Below, one piece after another: positions 1 through 6,088 of a stretch of 11,597 nt of DNA. A program made the translations under genes and the position numbers. Source of the stretch: JBGPGW01 sp041484095 (lineage in GTDB: Bacteria > Pseudomonadota > Alphaproteobacteria > CADEGL01); contig JBGPGW010000093.1 in the NCBI GenBank assembly GCA_041484095.1, positions 1-11,597 of the forward strand, read 5' to 3'. The stretch's first letter is position 1; every line of letters begins with the position of its first letter. The notes under the pieces are model-generated. The model did no database searches and was not told the origin of the DNA. It saw only the letters and a program-made list of their open reading frames with translations.

Positions 1-433
1 GCTCGAGGCGAATCGGCACGAGGCCATAATCGGCTTTGTCGAACCCCTTCGTGTGCTCCATGAGCGGCGCGCCCGTGAGACGCCCGTCGAGCGCGTAGAC
101 CCAGCCGTGATAGCCGCATTTGAAGGCGCGCAGATTGCGGCTTCCCTCCTTGAGGAGCCGGCAGCCGCGGTGGCGGCAGGTGTTGGCGAAGGCGCGCAAG
201 AGCCCGTCGCGCCCCCGCGCGACGATCACATTCACCCCCGCCAGCTCGAAGGCGATGGTGTCGCCGGGGTTCTTCACCTGGTCGTCATGCCCGATGAAGT
301 TCCAGGCCTTCATGAACACGGATGCACGCTCCGCCGCGAAGAACTGGGGATCGGTGTAACAGGCGGGCGGCAGGCTTTCCGCCTCGAGCGCGTGCCGCCG
401 GACCTTGGCGAAGAAATTCGTGTCGAAGTTCAT
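1..433 (-). CDS. Rieske [2Fe-2S] ring-hydroxylating oxygenase, alpha subunit (N-terminal part; runs off left edge)
   Basis: The first 144 codons of a Rieske non-heme iron oxygenase large subunit. Starting at the ATG at 433-431, the protein has the Rieske ligand pattern C-x-H-x17-C-x2-H at about C86/H88 and C106/H109, within NTCRHRGC and KCGYHGW. The ATG follows GAGGG at good distance on the minus strand. It begins 23 bp after the SDR stop, so it is the third gene of the PhyH-SDR-Rieske operon. It closely resembles the Rieske protein at 8342-9520 over the whole overlap, with shared AFANTCRHRG, WNFIG and PGD segments. The mononuclear iron domain (2-His-1-carboxylate) lies outside the window, so neither its completeness nor its substrate can be judged. 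Members take electrons from a reductase or ferredoxin, and none is visible here. The family is secure; the substrate is unknown. Confidence 0.93.
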   Translation of the reverse strand, partial: MNFDTNFFAKVRRHALEAESLPPACYTDPQFFAAERASVFMKAWNFIGHDDQVKNPGDTIAFELAGVNVIVARGRDGLLRAFANTCRHRGCRLLKEGSRNLRAFKCGYHGWVYALDGRLTGAPLMEHTKGFDKADYGLVPIRLE

Positions 434-456
434 GGGACCCTCGCTCTGTCCTGACA

Positions 457-1203
457 CTATGGCGCGGATTCGATGCCGCCGTCGACCCGCAAGACCTGGC
501 CCGTCGCGAAGCCGCAGGTCATGAGATACATCGCGGCCTCGGCGCAGTCATCGGCCTGGCCGACCCGTCCCGCCGGCGCCTTCCTTGCGTAGGCGCCGAA
601 CAGCTCTTCCTTCACCTCGGGCGGGATGCGCTCGACATAGGCGGTCTCGATGATGCCGGGCGAGATGCAATTGACCCGTATGCCGAGGGACGCCAGCTCA
701 TGCGCAAGCGAGCGGGTGACGGCATCGATGGCGCCGTCGATGACGGCGCCGATGACATAGCCCGGCACCGGCCGGCGATTGGCGAGGCCGGAATAGAACG
801 TGATGCTCGACTCCCGCGCCATGTGGCTCCGCGCGTCATAGGCCGCCCAGAACGGGCCCCAGAACTTGGCGTCGAGCGAGAGGCGCGCCTTGTCCTCCTC
901 CATGTCCTCATAGGTCGTGCGATAGACCGTGGCGCCGGGAAGAAGGAGATGGTCGATCGGCGCCAGACGTGCGAGATAGCTTGCCACCGCCTTGCGCTCG
1001 CGCATGTCGAGCACCTCGTGTGCCACGGGGGCGCCCGCGAGTTGCCCGAGCGTTTCCGCCGCGCGCTTCAATCGCTCCTCGCCGCGGGCCGCGATTCTGA
1101 GCGTGGCCCCGGCGCGGATCGCATGCGCCGCACTCGCAAGGCCGATGCCGGCCGAGCCGCCGATGACGACGACTCGCTTGCCCTCGAGCGGGCGGGTGCT
1201 CAT
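457..1203 (-). CDS. SDR-fold protein lacking the catalytic Tyr-Lys (paralogue of the gene at 4643)
   Basis: A 248-residue protein of classical SDR length. The N-terminal Rossmann motif is GGSAGIG at residues 15-21, so NAD(P) binding is plausible. Also typical are RVNCISPGI (about 176-184) and the C-terminal VDGG. The usual S...YxxxK active site is not there. Aligning from the conserved PG to the TR that follows keeps classical spacing, but places Gly152 where Tyr should be and Asp156 where Lys should be, within GYVIGAVIDGAID. Tyr149 lies one turn early and has no Lys four residues on. SDR subgroups without the active-site residues are known (the Lin1944-like group). Its ATG overlaps the upstream PhyH stop (ATGA, 1200-1203), which implies translational coupling; no strong Shine-Dalgarno is seen. 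The SDR fold is certain. Oxidoreductase activity is doubtful, and a non-catalytic or alternative-chemistry role is possible. Confidence 0.92.
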   Translation of the reverse strand: MSTRPLEGKRVVVIGGSAGIGLASAAHAIRAGATLRIAARGEERLKRAAETLGQLAGAPVAHEVLDMRERKAVASYLARLAPIDHLLLPGATVYRTTYEDMEEDKARLSLDAKFWGPFWAAYDARSHMARESSITFYSGLANRRPVPGYVIGAVIDGAIDAVTRSLAHELASLGIRVNCISPGIIETAYVERIPPEVKEELFGAYARKAPAGRVGQADDCAEAAMYLMTCGFATGQVLRVDGGIESAP

Positions 1204-2024
1204 GCGCCGCGGCGGAGATTCTTGGCCGCCTCCCGGTAGAGCACGAGCGCGCGGTCGAAGGCCGCGAGCCCCGCGGGATCGAAGTCGCGCGCGGGAATCG
1301 GCTCCGGCTCGAAATTGTGGAAGCGGTCGACGCCCCGGACGAGCGTGGCGCTGGTGCGCGGGATCGTTGTCTCCTTGATGCTCGTCGCGATGTATTGAAT
1401 CGAGAAACCCACCCGCGGCCGATCGGAGCTGTTCGGCAGGGAGCCGTGAACGACCCGCTCGTGATGGAGGATCATTTCCCCCGCTTTGAGCGACGTGTCG
1501 ACGGCCTTGGCCTCATCGACGCCACCCGCGACTTCGAGACTCGTGGTCAGGAGATTGTTCGGGTTCGCGAGCGTCGAATGCGTCGCGATGGGCCGATCGT
1601 GCGAACCCGCGAGGTAGCGCACCGCGCCGTTCTCCGGTGTCGAGTCCGTGAAGGCGAGCCAGGCCGTCACGGCCTCCTTCGGCTGCCAGCTCCAATACCA
1701 GGTGTCCTGGTGCCACGACACGAACGAAGGATCGTGCGGCCGCTTGACGAAGATCCCGCCGCCCCAGCACAGGATGTCCGGCCCGATGATGTCTTCGACC
1801 GCGTCGAGAATGCCGGGATGCCGCACGAGGTCGGCCAGCCACGGCATCAGGAGATGCGCCTTCGTCCTCAAGCGCCGGCTCGCCTTCTCGCCTGTCTCGG
1901 CCTCGAAGCGATCGACGCTGCGCATGCATTCCGACGCCTCGGCCTCGGTGACGGCGCGGACGGGCGAGAGGAAACCGTCCCGGCGATAGGAATCGATTTG
2001 GGCCGGAGTCAACGCCTTGGGCAT
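1200..2024 (-). CDS. Phytanoyl-CoA dioxygenase (PhyH) family Fe(II)/2-oxoglutarate-dependent oxygenase
   Basis: A 274-residue protein with the double-stranded beta-helix signature of the PhyH family. The HxD iron ligands are H105 and D107 in SWHQDTWYW, the distal His is H193 in RVVHGSLPNSS, and R204 is 11 residues further on, as expected for 2-oxoglutarate binding. The N-terminus (LTPAQIDSYRRDGFL) is the usual PhyH opening. Such enzymes hydroxylate small molecules using O2 and 2-oxoglutarate, giving succinate and CO2. Bacterial members act on substrates as varied as ectoine, phosphonates and secondary metabolites, so the substrate is not predictable. Start ATG at 2024-2022 follows GGAGA on the minus strand at slightly long spacing. 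It is the first gene of the operon, and its TGA overlaps the next start by four bases. Length and motifs are complete. Confidence 0.93.
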   Translation of the reverse strand: MPKALTPAQIDSYRRDGFLSPVRAVTEAEASECMRSVDRFEAETGEKASRRLRTKAHLLMPWLADLVRHPGILDAVEDIIGPDILCWGGGIFVKRPHDPSFVSWHQDTWYWSWQPKEAVTAWLAFTDSTPENGAVRYLAGSHDRPIATHSTLANPNNLLTTSLEVAGGVDEAKAVDTSLKAGEMILHHERVVHGSLPNSSDRPRVGFSIQYIATSIKETTIPRTSATLVRGVDRFHNFEPEPIPARDFDPAGLAAFDRALVLYREAAKNLRRGA

Positions 2025-2193
2025 CGCTCACATTCTCCGATCGGCACGGATCGCTTTTGCGACGAAGGAGGTTAGCGTCGCGGCCGTCCTGGCCCAAGTT
2101 CCAATTCGGCTGGCGTATCGCATGGCGATTGGCATGGACGGGCGACGCACGAATCATCTCGCGCAGATCGGAGGCGCGCCGCATCGTGACCCC
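2025..2193. other. Intergenic region upstream of the PhyH gene
   Basis: This stretch must hold the promoter of the PhyH-SDR-Rieske operon, read on the minus strand. I see no convincing -35/-10 pair; the best match is only a weak TTGGGC/TAACCT pair at 17 bp. No gene was recognised on either strand. GC content is still high here, unlike the island that starts to the right. Confidence 0.4.
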
Positions 2194-2221
2194 CTCCCTA
2201 CCCTCCCCCCTTTCCAGGGGG
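2194..2221 (+). repeat. C-rich intergenic palindrome, left arm (with CCCCC-tttcca-GGGGG hairpin)
   Basis: CTCCCTACCCTC at 2194-2205 is followed by CCCCC, a six-base loop and GGGGG (2206-2221). The exact reverse complement of the 12-mer, GAGGGTAGGGAG, lies at 4447-4458 on the other side of the AIPR gene. Palindromes of the CTCCCTACCCTCCCC type are common in intergenic DNA of GC-rich Proteobacteria. The two separated arms are therefore best read as one palindrome split by an insertion, or as two independent copies. Confidence 0.6.
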
Positions 2222-2226
2222 TTGTC
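2217..2226 (+). repeat. Candidate terminal inverted repeat, left end of the island
   Basis: GGGGGTTGTC here matches the reverse complement of 4427-4436 (GGGCGGTGTC) at 8 of 10 positions. The two sites would bound a roughly 2.2-kb element containing the transposase remnant and the AIPR gene. The G run is also part of the neighbouring hairpin, so the match could be chance. No clear 8-bp target duplication was found. Confidence 0.3.
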
Positions 2227-2236
2227 GGGAAGATCA

Positions 2237-2392
2237 ACGAACGATCATCCTCAGACCAAGTGGATCCTGCCAACGCATTTGATATGTGCCAGCAAGAAGG
2301 GCATATCGGCGCACAAGGTAGTCAACGGTGTCGTAGGCAAGCGGCTGACTTATCATCAACTTGATGGCCGTCAGAACAAAACTACAGCCTAA
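2237..2392 (+). pseudogene. Internally deleted IS1595-family transposase remnant
   Basis: In the frame ending with the TAA at 2390-2392, bases 2255-2314 encode a segment with W-I-L-x-T-H-L followed by ASKKGISAHK. This is the hallmark of IS1595-type transposases (DDE family; usual form KWLLAxxLxxSSKKGxSAHQL). A few residues later the frame reads GVVGKRLTY, which resembles the C-terminal tail of the same family (GKRLTYRQ). In a complete transposase of about 300 residues these two segments lie far apart, so most of the catalytic core has been deleted in frame, and the N-terminal zinc-binding part is also missing. It cannot be active. It lies about 200 bp from the 3' end of the AIPR gene and converges with it. 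The family call rests on motif recognition only. Confidence 0.62.
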
Positions 2393-2484
2393 GCCTCCTT
2401 ACCGACGCGGCTCCTACGAGCCGCCCAACCCGAGACAGTTACCTTTCGCTCTCTTTCCCGACGAGCCGGAGTCTTCACGCACGG

Positions 2485-2590
2485 TTACCGCAGGGCGTTT
2501 TGCATCCGCCGGATAATCTTGCCGCGGCGGCGCACAGTTTCTTCGGGGCTGTATTGGTCGTCTTTCGCGTCTGCTATTGGCTTTTGCCAT
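2485..2590 (-). pseudogene. Possible frameshifted short ORF just downstream of the AIPR gene
   Basis: An ATG (2590-2588) lies 5 bp beyond the AIPR stop. As written, its frame gives low-complexity Arg/Pro-rich sequence. If the AAAA run four codon-bases in were one base shorter, the frame would read MAKPIADAKDDQYSPEET, then a basic helix (VRRRGKIIRRM), and stop at 2487-2485 after about 34 residues. That acidic-then-basic pattern looks more protein-like than either uninterrupted frame. It may be a decayed small gene or chance. No family is claimed. Confidence 0.25.
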
Positions 2591-2595
2591 TAGAA

Positions 2596-4287
2596 TTATT
2601 GGCCTAACGCTAAAATCGCTTTGGTCACCGGCTCCGTTCGAATTGAATCGCGCGTCCACGCTACGCCTGCCACGCGATCAAGCTTAGCGACAGCATCCAA
2701 AAATATTTTTTCGGCACCATTCTCGTCCCAAAGCAGCTGCATCATCGCAGTGCAACGCTTTGTCATTTCATTGGAGTTCATGTATGGCAACGAGCGCGCG
2801 TCCATGAGAAGCCTAACGGTAAGCAAGATCTGATAGCGCGCGGCCTTATGCTTGGCATCAATTTTTCCAGTCTTAAAGAAACGCTCAAGCCTGTATAGAG
2901 TGAACGCTGCGACGTAGTAAAGTTCAGGCTTGTCAGTATCGACAAACATATCCTTGCCGACTTTTGCAGATAAGGCGCGAAAGTTTCTTGTCGTGATGTG
3001 AGGTTCGCCGAGAAACATTGCACCTACGGCGCGAACAAGATTTGGATGCGCGATGATACGAGCCTTCTCTATTTCTTGGCTGTCATATTGGTGTGGGCGG
3101 CGTTCATAGTAAATCCGTTGCTCAACTGGGAACGTCTTGAAATAGGATTCAATTTTTTTCGCGAAATCTTTCATCGCGAAAAACTGGTCCTCTCTTACCT
3201 CGGTCTGACGGTTAGTGGCTCGGATGACCGATTCAATAACTGTCTCGTCCTGGGTACAAATCAGGCGAAAGGGTATGCGCACGGAATCATTTAGAAGTGC
3301 TGCATTGTCGTGCAGAACGTGACTCGTTTGACATCCATTCACGACCTGAAAATCCCCCATTGTGAATTTATTGCCGGTTGTTCTGAGCATCCGCGCTATC
3401 ATTGTCACTCCATTGTTCATCAGCACAAATCGGTCCCTGAAATCAGCGGAAAGCGTCGAGCGTATTTCCGAGTTGATTGGGTTGTACCCAATCCAATCTC
3501 TGATGTTCTCATAGAAAAGGCTCTTAATGATTGCGCCGTCACTGTCACAAACCAATTTCAGAAATTCTGTTGCCTTAAGAAGGCCGAGGTATGCTTCACT
3601 TACGCCGCTAACTTCTGGGACAACCACTTTCTGGTCAAAGACAAATTCGCGCGAAATAGCGTTCTTCGTTTGCCGGTATAAATTTTGAATCTGATCCGCA
3701 CCGATGGGAATGAAATAGACCTTACTAAACATCCCTGTAGCTGTCAGATCGTTCACTTCTGTCTCTGCACGCACCTCAAGCGCTTTGTCGTTGTTCCATT
3801 TCCCGGTTGTGACGTAATAGAGGCAACACGATGGATTTCCAGGACGGAACTTCGCGCTTTTCGCATAAATCGCGCTCATGATGTCCGAATATGATTGCAC
3901 CTCCTCGTTGCGAGGCAATTTTCCCTCGCCAAAAAAATCTTTCACGCCAAACCCAAACTTTCCGATCTTCCCCGTATCAAAATGAGGAGATCGTTCGGCT
4001 TGGACAAAAACGAATGTGACATCGAGATATCCGTTTACGGCTAGTAAATCCTCTATGGTATCGACATCGGTCACCAAATTGTTGTTAACGACAACTGCTA
4101 TGGCATCGATACCAGTGTCATCACCTTTGCCGGTCACCAGATTTCCGGGGTCAAACGTTGTTTCGCTATAATGCCGCCTGACAGTGAGCCAAGCGGAAAA
4201 ATGCTCGAAGCGATGATCCTCCTTCAAATTGGTAATTCCAAACTCTCCGCTAAATTCTGAAAGTAGAGCTTCAGTAATTTTATCCAT
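2596..4287 (-). CDS. AIPR-family protein (abortive infection phage resistance type), putative defence gene
   Basis: A 563-residue protein from the ATG at 4287-4285. AIPR hallmarks in order: N-terminal GDDTGIDAI (55-63), which looks like the first acidic motif of a PD-(D/E)xK nuclease fold; FVFVQAERS (92-100), the strand that in relatives usually reads FVQAKTS; YENIRDWIG (259-267); NNGVT (291-295); QVVNGCQTS (314-322); ATNRQTEV (357-364). Relatives are linked to abortive infection against phage, mostly by homology. The position of the usual nuclease Lys is Glu98, so cleavage activity is uncertain. An extension to 4368 is open, but the family N-terminus fits MDKITEALL, and a GATAAT -10-like box lies inside the extension. 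A/T-rich third codon positions contrast sharply with all neighbours, indicating transfer. It stands alone, flanked by a transposase remnant and inverted repeats. Confidence 0.85.
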   Translation of the reverse strand: MDKITEALLSEFSGEFGITNLKEDHRFEHFSAWLTVRRHYSETTFDPGNLVTGKGDDTGIDAIAVVVNNNLVTDVDTIEDLLAVNGYLDVTFVFVQAERSPHFDTGKIGKFGFGVKDFFGEGKLPRNEEVQSYSDIMSAIYAKSAKFRPGNPSCCLYYVTTGKWNNDKALEVRAETEVNDLTATGMFSKVYFIPIGADQIQNLYRQTKNAISREFVFDQKVVVPEVSGVSEAYLGLLKATEFLKLVCDSDGAIIKSLFYENIRDWIGYNPINSEIRSTLSADFRDRFVLMNNGVTMIARMLRTTGNKFTMGDFQVVNGCQTSHVLHDNAALLNDSVRIPFRLICTQDETVIESVIRATNRQTEVREDQFFAMKDFAKKIESYFKTFPVEQRIYYERRPHQYDSQEIEKARIIAHPNLVRAVGAMFLGEPHITTRNFRALSAKVGKDMFVDTDKPELYYVAAFTLYRLERFFKTGKIDAKHKAARYQILLTVRLLMDARSLPYMNSNEMTKRCTAMMQLLWDENGAEKIFLDAVAKLDRVAGVAWTRDSIRTEPVTKAILALGQ

Positions 4288-4323
4288 GGTTGGCGCATCT
4301 CCTGCCTCAAGATACAGACGACG

Positions 4324-4329
4324 ATTATC
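4324..4329 (-). promoter_or_regulatory. Candidate -10 element of the AIPR gene
   Basis: Read on the minus strand this is GATAAT, five of six matches to TATAAT, about 37 bases before the ATG at 4287. GGAG occurs 11 bases before that ATG. No good -35 is seen at 17 bp. Its position inside the longer open frame argues for the shorter protein. Confidence 0.35.
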
Positions 4330-4400
4330 TAAACTGAAGGGCGCTCCGTTGGCGCGCTCACGTCGCACCCATGCCGCGCCGGACTATTGGTTCGGAATCT

Positions 4401-4436
4401 ACCCCTGTGGGGCATTCAGTTAAAGTGACACCGCCC
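4401..4436 (-). repeat. Candidate right end of the island (terminal inverted repeat and small palindrome)
   Basis: On the minus strand this stretch begins GGGCGGTGTCACTTTAACTG, with the outer ten bases matching 2217-2226 at 8 of 10. A CCCC-TGT-GGGG palindrome follows at 4402-4412. A G-rich tip followed by GTGTCACTTTAA resembles ends I associate with IS1595-type elements, but I cannot verify this. Just outside lies the G-rich arm at 4447-4458. Confidence 0.35.
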
Positions 4437-4446
4437 CTTGCACGGA

Positions 4447-4458
4447 GAGGGTAGGGAG
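4447..4458 (+). repeat. G-rich intergenic palindrome, right arm
   Basis: GAGGGTAGGGAG is the exact reverse complement of the 12-mer at 2194-2205. It marks the right border of the AT-rich segment; GC-rich sequence resumes beyond about 4510. Confidence 0.6.
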
Positions 4459-4548
4459 CGGAACACGCAGGCAGAAATGCCGGTGGCGCGAATTAAAATT
4501 AAATATAGTGGTGGCCTCGCGGCTGGCAATTGGCTATGCCCGCCCTGG

Positions 4549-4620
4549 CCTCACGCTTCGACAGGCTCAGCATGAGGTGCTTCATACGTGCCCTCGTCCT
4601 AAGGCCTGCCTGAGGACGAG
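4549..4620 (+). repeat. Double-palindrome interspersed repeat, copy A
   Basis: Two hairpin units in tandem. Unit 1 is CCTCACGCT (4549-4557), an 11-base loop, then AGCATGAGG (4569-4577), with one mismatch. Unit 2 is CCTCGTCCT (4592-4600), a 12-base loop, then AGGACGAG (4613-4620). Spacing between units is 14 bases. The same pair in the same orientation recurs at 6003-6073. This is a REP-like element. It lies directly upstream of the second SDR gene and so would be in its 5' leader if transcribed. Confidence 0.85.
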
Positions 4621-4642
4621 AACAATGCGCCGGGAGGAACGA

Positions 4643-5389
4643 TTGGGCGATCTCGACGGCAAGAAGGTCATCATCATCGGGGGATCGACGGGCATCGGCT
4701 ACGCGACCGCGGAGCTGGCGCTCGAACACGGCGCTGAGGTCGTCATCACCTCGCGCGATGCGGCGCGCGCCGACCGGGCGGTCGCCGAGCTCCGGGCGAC
4801 GACCGGCAACAGCCAGTTGAACGGAGGCGTGGTCGAGATCACGAAGCGTGCGGCCGTCGCCGCTTTCCTCAAAAGCCAGGCGCCGTTCGATCACCTCGTG
4901 CTGCCGGGCTCGACCGTCCATCGCCTGAAATTCGACGACCTGCCGGAGAAGGAATCGCGCGAATCCTTCGACGGCAAGTTCTGGGGGCCGTTCTGGGCGG
5001 CCTATGACGGCCGCCGCCACATGCGCCGCGGCGGCAGCATCATCTTCTACTCCGGTGCGGCCTCGCGCCGTCCGCTCCAAGGCTATGTCGTCGGCGCCGC
5101 GATCGACGGCGCGATCGACGCGGCGACCCGCAGCCTCGCCTGGGAGATGGCGAAAGACGGCATCCGCGTCAATTGCATCTCGCCGGGCATCATCCTGACC
5201 GACATCATCCGGCGCGGGCGCACGCAGGCCGAGTTCGACGCGGTCATGACGCGCCATGCCGAGCGCGTGCCATTGAAGCGCGTCGGCGACCCCGAGGAAT
5301 GCGCACGGGGTGCGCTCTATCTCATGACCTGCGGGTTCGTGACGGGCGAGGTGCTCGGCATCGACGGGGGCGCCGAATCGGCGCCCTAA
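4643..5389 (+). CDS. SDR-fold protein lacking the catalytic Tyr-Lys (second paralogue)
   Basis: A 248-residue SDR-fold protein. I chose the TTG at 4643 because GGAGG (4633-4637) sits five bases before it. The resulting length equals the 248 residues of the gene at 457-1203, and the longer open frame (from 4508, or ATG 4625) would run through the palindromic repeat or its edge. The Rossmann motif is GGSTGIG (about 14-20); KFWGPFWAAYD, RVNCISPGII, YLMTCGF and IDGG are shared with the paralogue. The YxxxK positions are Gly151 and Asp155 within GYVVGAAIDGAID, the same substitutions as in the paralogue, so the loss was inherited and kept. The OsmC-family gene begins 16 bp later, so the two are probably co-transcribed. 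Cofactor binding is plausible. Normal hydride-transfer catalysis is doubtful. Confidence 0.9.
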   Translation: MGDLDGKKVIIIGGSTGIGYATAELALEHGAEVVITSRDAARADRAVAELRATTGNSQLNGGVVEITKRAAVAAFLKSQAPFDHLVLPGSTVHRLKFDDLPEKESRESFDGKFWGPFWAAYDGRRHMRRGGSIIFYSGAASRRPLQGYVVGAAIDGAIDAATRSLAWEMAKDGIRVNCISPGIILTDIIRRGRTQAEFDAVMTRHAERVPLKRVGDPEECARGALYLMTCGFVTGEVLGIDGGAESAP

Positions 5390-5405
5390 GCATGGGGAGC
5401 GACGC

Positions 5406-5882
5406 ATGGCGAAACACTACCTCTACGCCGTCACCGTCGAATGGACGGGGAACGAGGGCACCGGCACGAGCCATTACCGCGCCTTCAGCCGCGCGCATGA
5501 GATTCGTGTCGAGGGCAAGCCGCCCATTCCGGGATCGTCCGACCCCGCCTTCCGCGGCGATCCCCGGCGCTGGAACCCCGAGGATCTCCTGGTCGCCTCC
5601 CTCTCCGGCTGCCACATGCTGTGGTATCTCCACCTCGCTTCCGTCGCGGGCATCGTCGTCACGCGCTATCTCGACCGCGCCGAAGGCGTGATGAGCGAGG
5701 GCGGCGACGGCGGCAACGGACGGTTCGAGCGCGTCGTGCTGAAGCCCGAGATCACCGTCAAGCGCGGCGCCGACCTCGCCGAGGCCGCGCGTCTTCATCA
5801 CGACGCGCATGTGAAATGCTTCATCGCCAATTCCGTCAACTTCCCCGTGACGCACGAACCGAGATTCGTCGAGGAGGCGTAA
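5406..5882 (+). CDS. OsmC/Ohr-family protein (putative thiol-dependent hydroperoxide reductase)
   Basis: A 158-residue OsmC-fold protein. The two family cysteines are C69, in NPEDLLVASLSGCHM (57-71), and C138, in HVKCFIANS. E59 of the NPE motif is also conserved. OsmC and Ohr enzymes reduce organic or fatty-acid hydroperoxides through this cysteine pair, usually in the cytoplasm. An oxygenase-rich region would give reactive by-products for it to remove, but that link is inferred. ATG at 5406 follows GGGGAG at good spacing, and the gene lies 16 bp after the SDR stop. Downstream is the double-palindrome repeat, which may act at the transcript's 3' end. The exact subfamily (OsmC, Ohr or the YhfA-like group) cannot be settled by eye. 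Confidence 0.9.
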   Translation: MAKHYLYAVTVEWTGNEGTGTSHYRAFSRAHEIRVEGKPPIPGSSDPAFRGDPRRWNPEDLLVASLSGCHMLWYLHLASVAGIVVTRYLDRAEGVMSEGGDGGNGRFERVVLKPEITVKRGADLAEAARLHHDAHVKCFIANSVNFPVTHEPRFVEEA

Positions 5883-6002
5883 GCGCGATTCGACGACGCC
5901 GATCTCGCGCGGCCGGTGATCCCAGCTGGTTTAAATGTTGTGGTGACGAACGCCCGAGCGTCTCGTGTGAGAAACGACAGAAATATCCCGGTCAACTCCG
6001 GC

Positions 6003-6073
6003 CCTCATGCTTCGACAAGCTCAGCATGAGGCTTTTTGATTTGACCTCGTCCTGAGCCTGCCTGAGGACGAGG
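6003..6073 (+). repeat. Double-palindrome interspersed repeat, copy B
   Basis: Unit 1 is CCTCATGCT (6003-6011), an 11-base loop, then AGCATGAGG (6023-6031), perfect over nine base pairs. Unit 2 is CCTCGTCCT (6045-6053), an 11-base loop, then AGGACGAGG (6065-6073), also perfect. The spacer is 13 bases. Same order and orientation as copy A. It lies 120 bp after the OsmC-family stop and could stabilise or end that transcript, but no T-tract follows immediately. Confidence 0.88.
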
Positions 6074-6088
6074 GGCAGAGAATGCATG

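Noticed and set aside
322..1239. A 305-codon plus-strand open frame over the first SDR
   Set aside because: It is antisense to the SDR gene, which has clear motifs and operon spacing.
2030..2110. A minus-strand TTGGGC/TAACCT promoter for the PhyH operon
   Set aside because: Only about half of the consensus positions match, which is expected by chance here.
2414..2659. An 81-codon minus-strand open frame overlapping the AIPR 3' end
   Set aside because: Low-complexity Arg/Pro/Gly sequence with no recognisable motif. Only the frame-corrected 34-residue reading is kept, as a weak possibility.
4288..4368. N-terminal extension of the AIPR protein
   Set aside because: The extra 27 residues look unlike the family, carry the best -10 candidate, and MDKITEALL at 4287 is a natural start.
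4499..5407. A 302-codon minus-strand open frame over the second SDR
   Set aside because: The SDR motifs are on the plus strand; this frame matches nothing and runs through the palindromic repeat.
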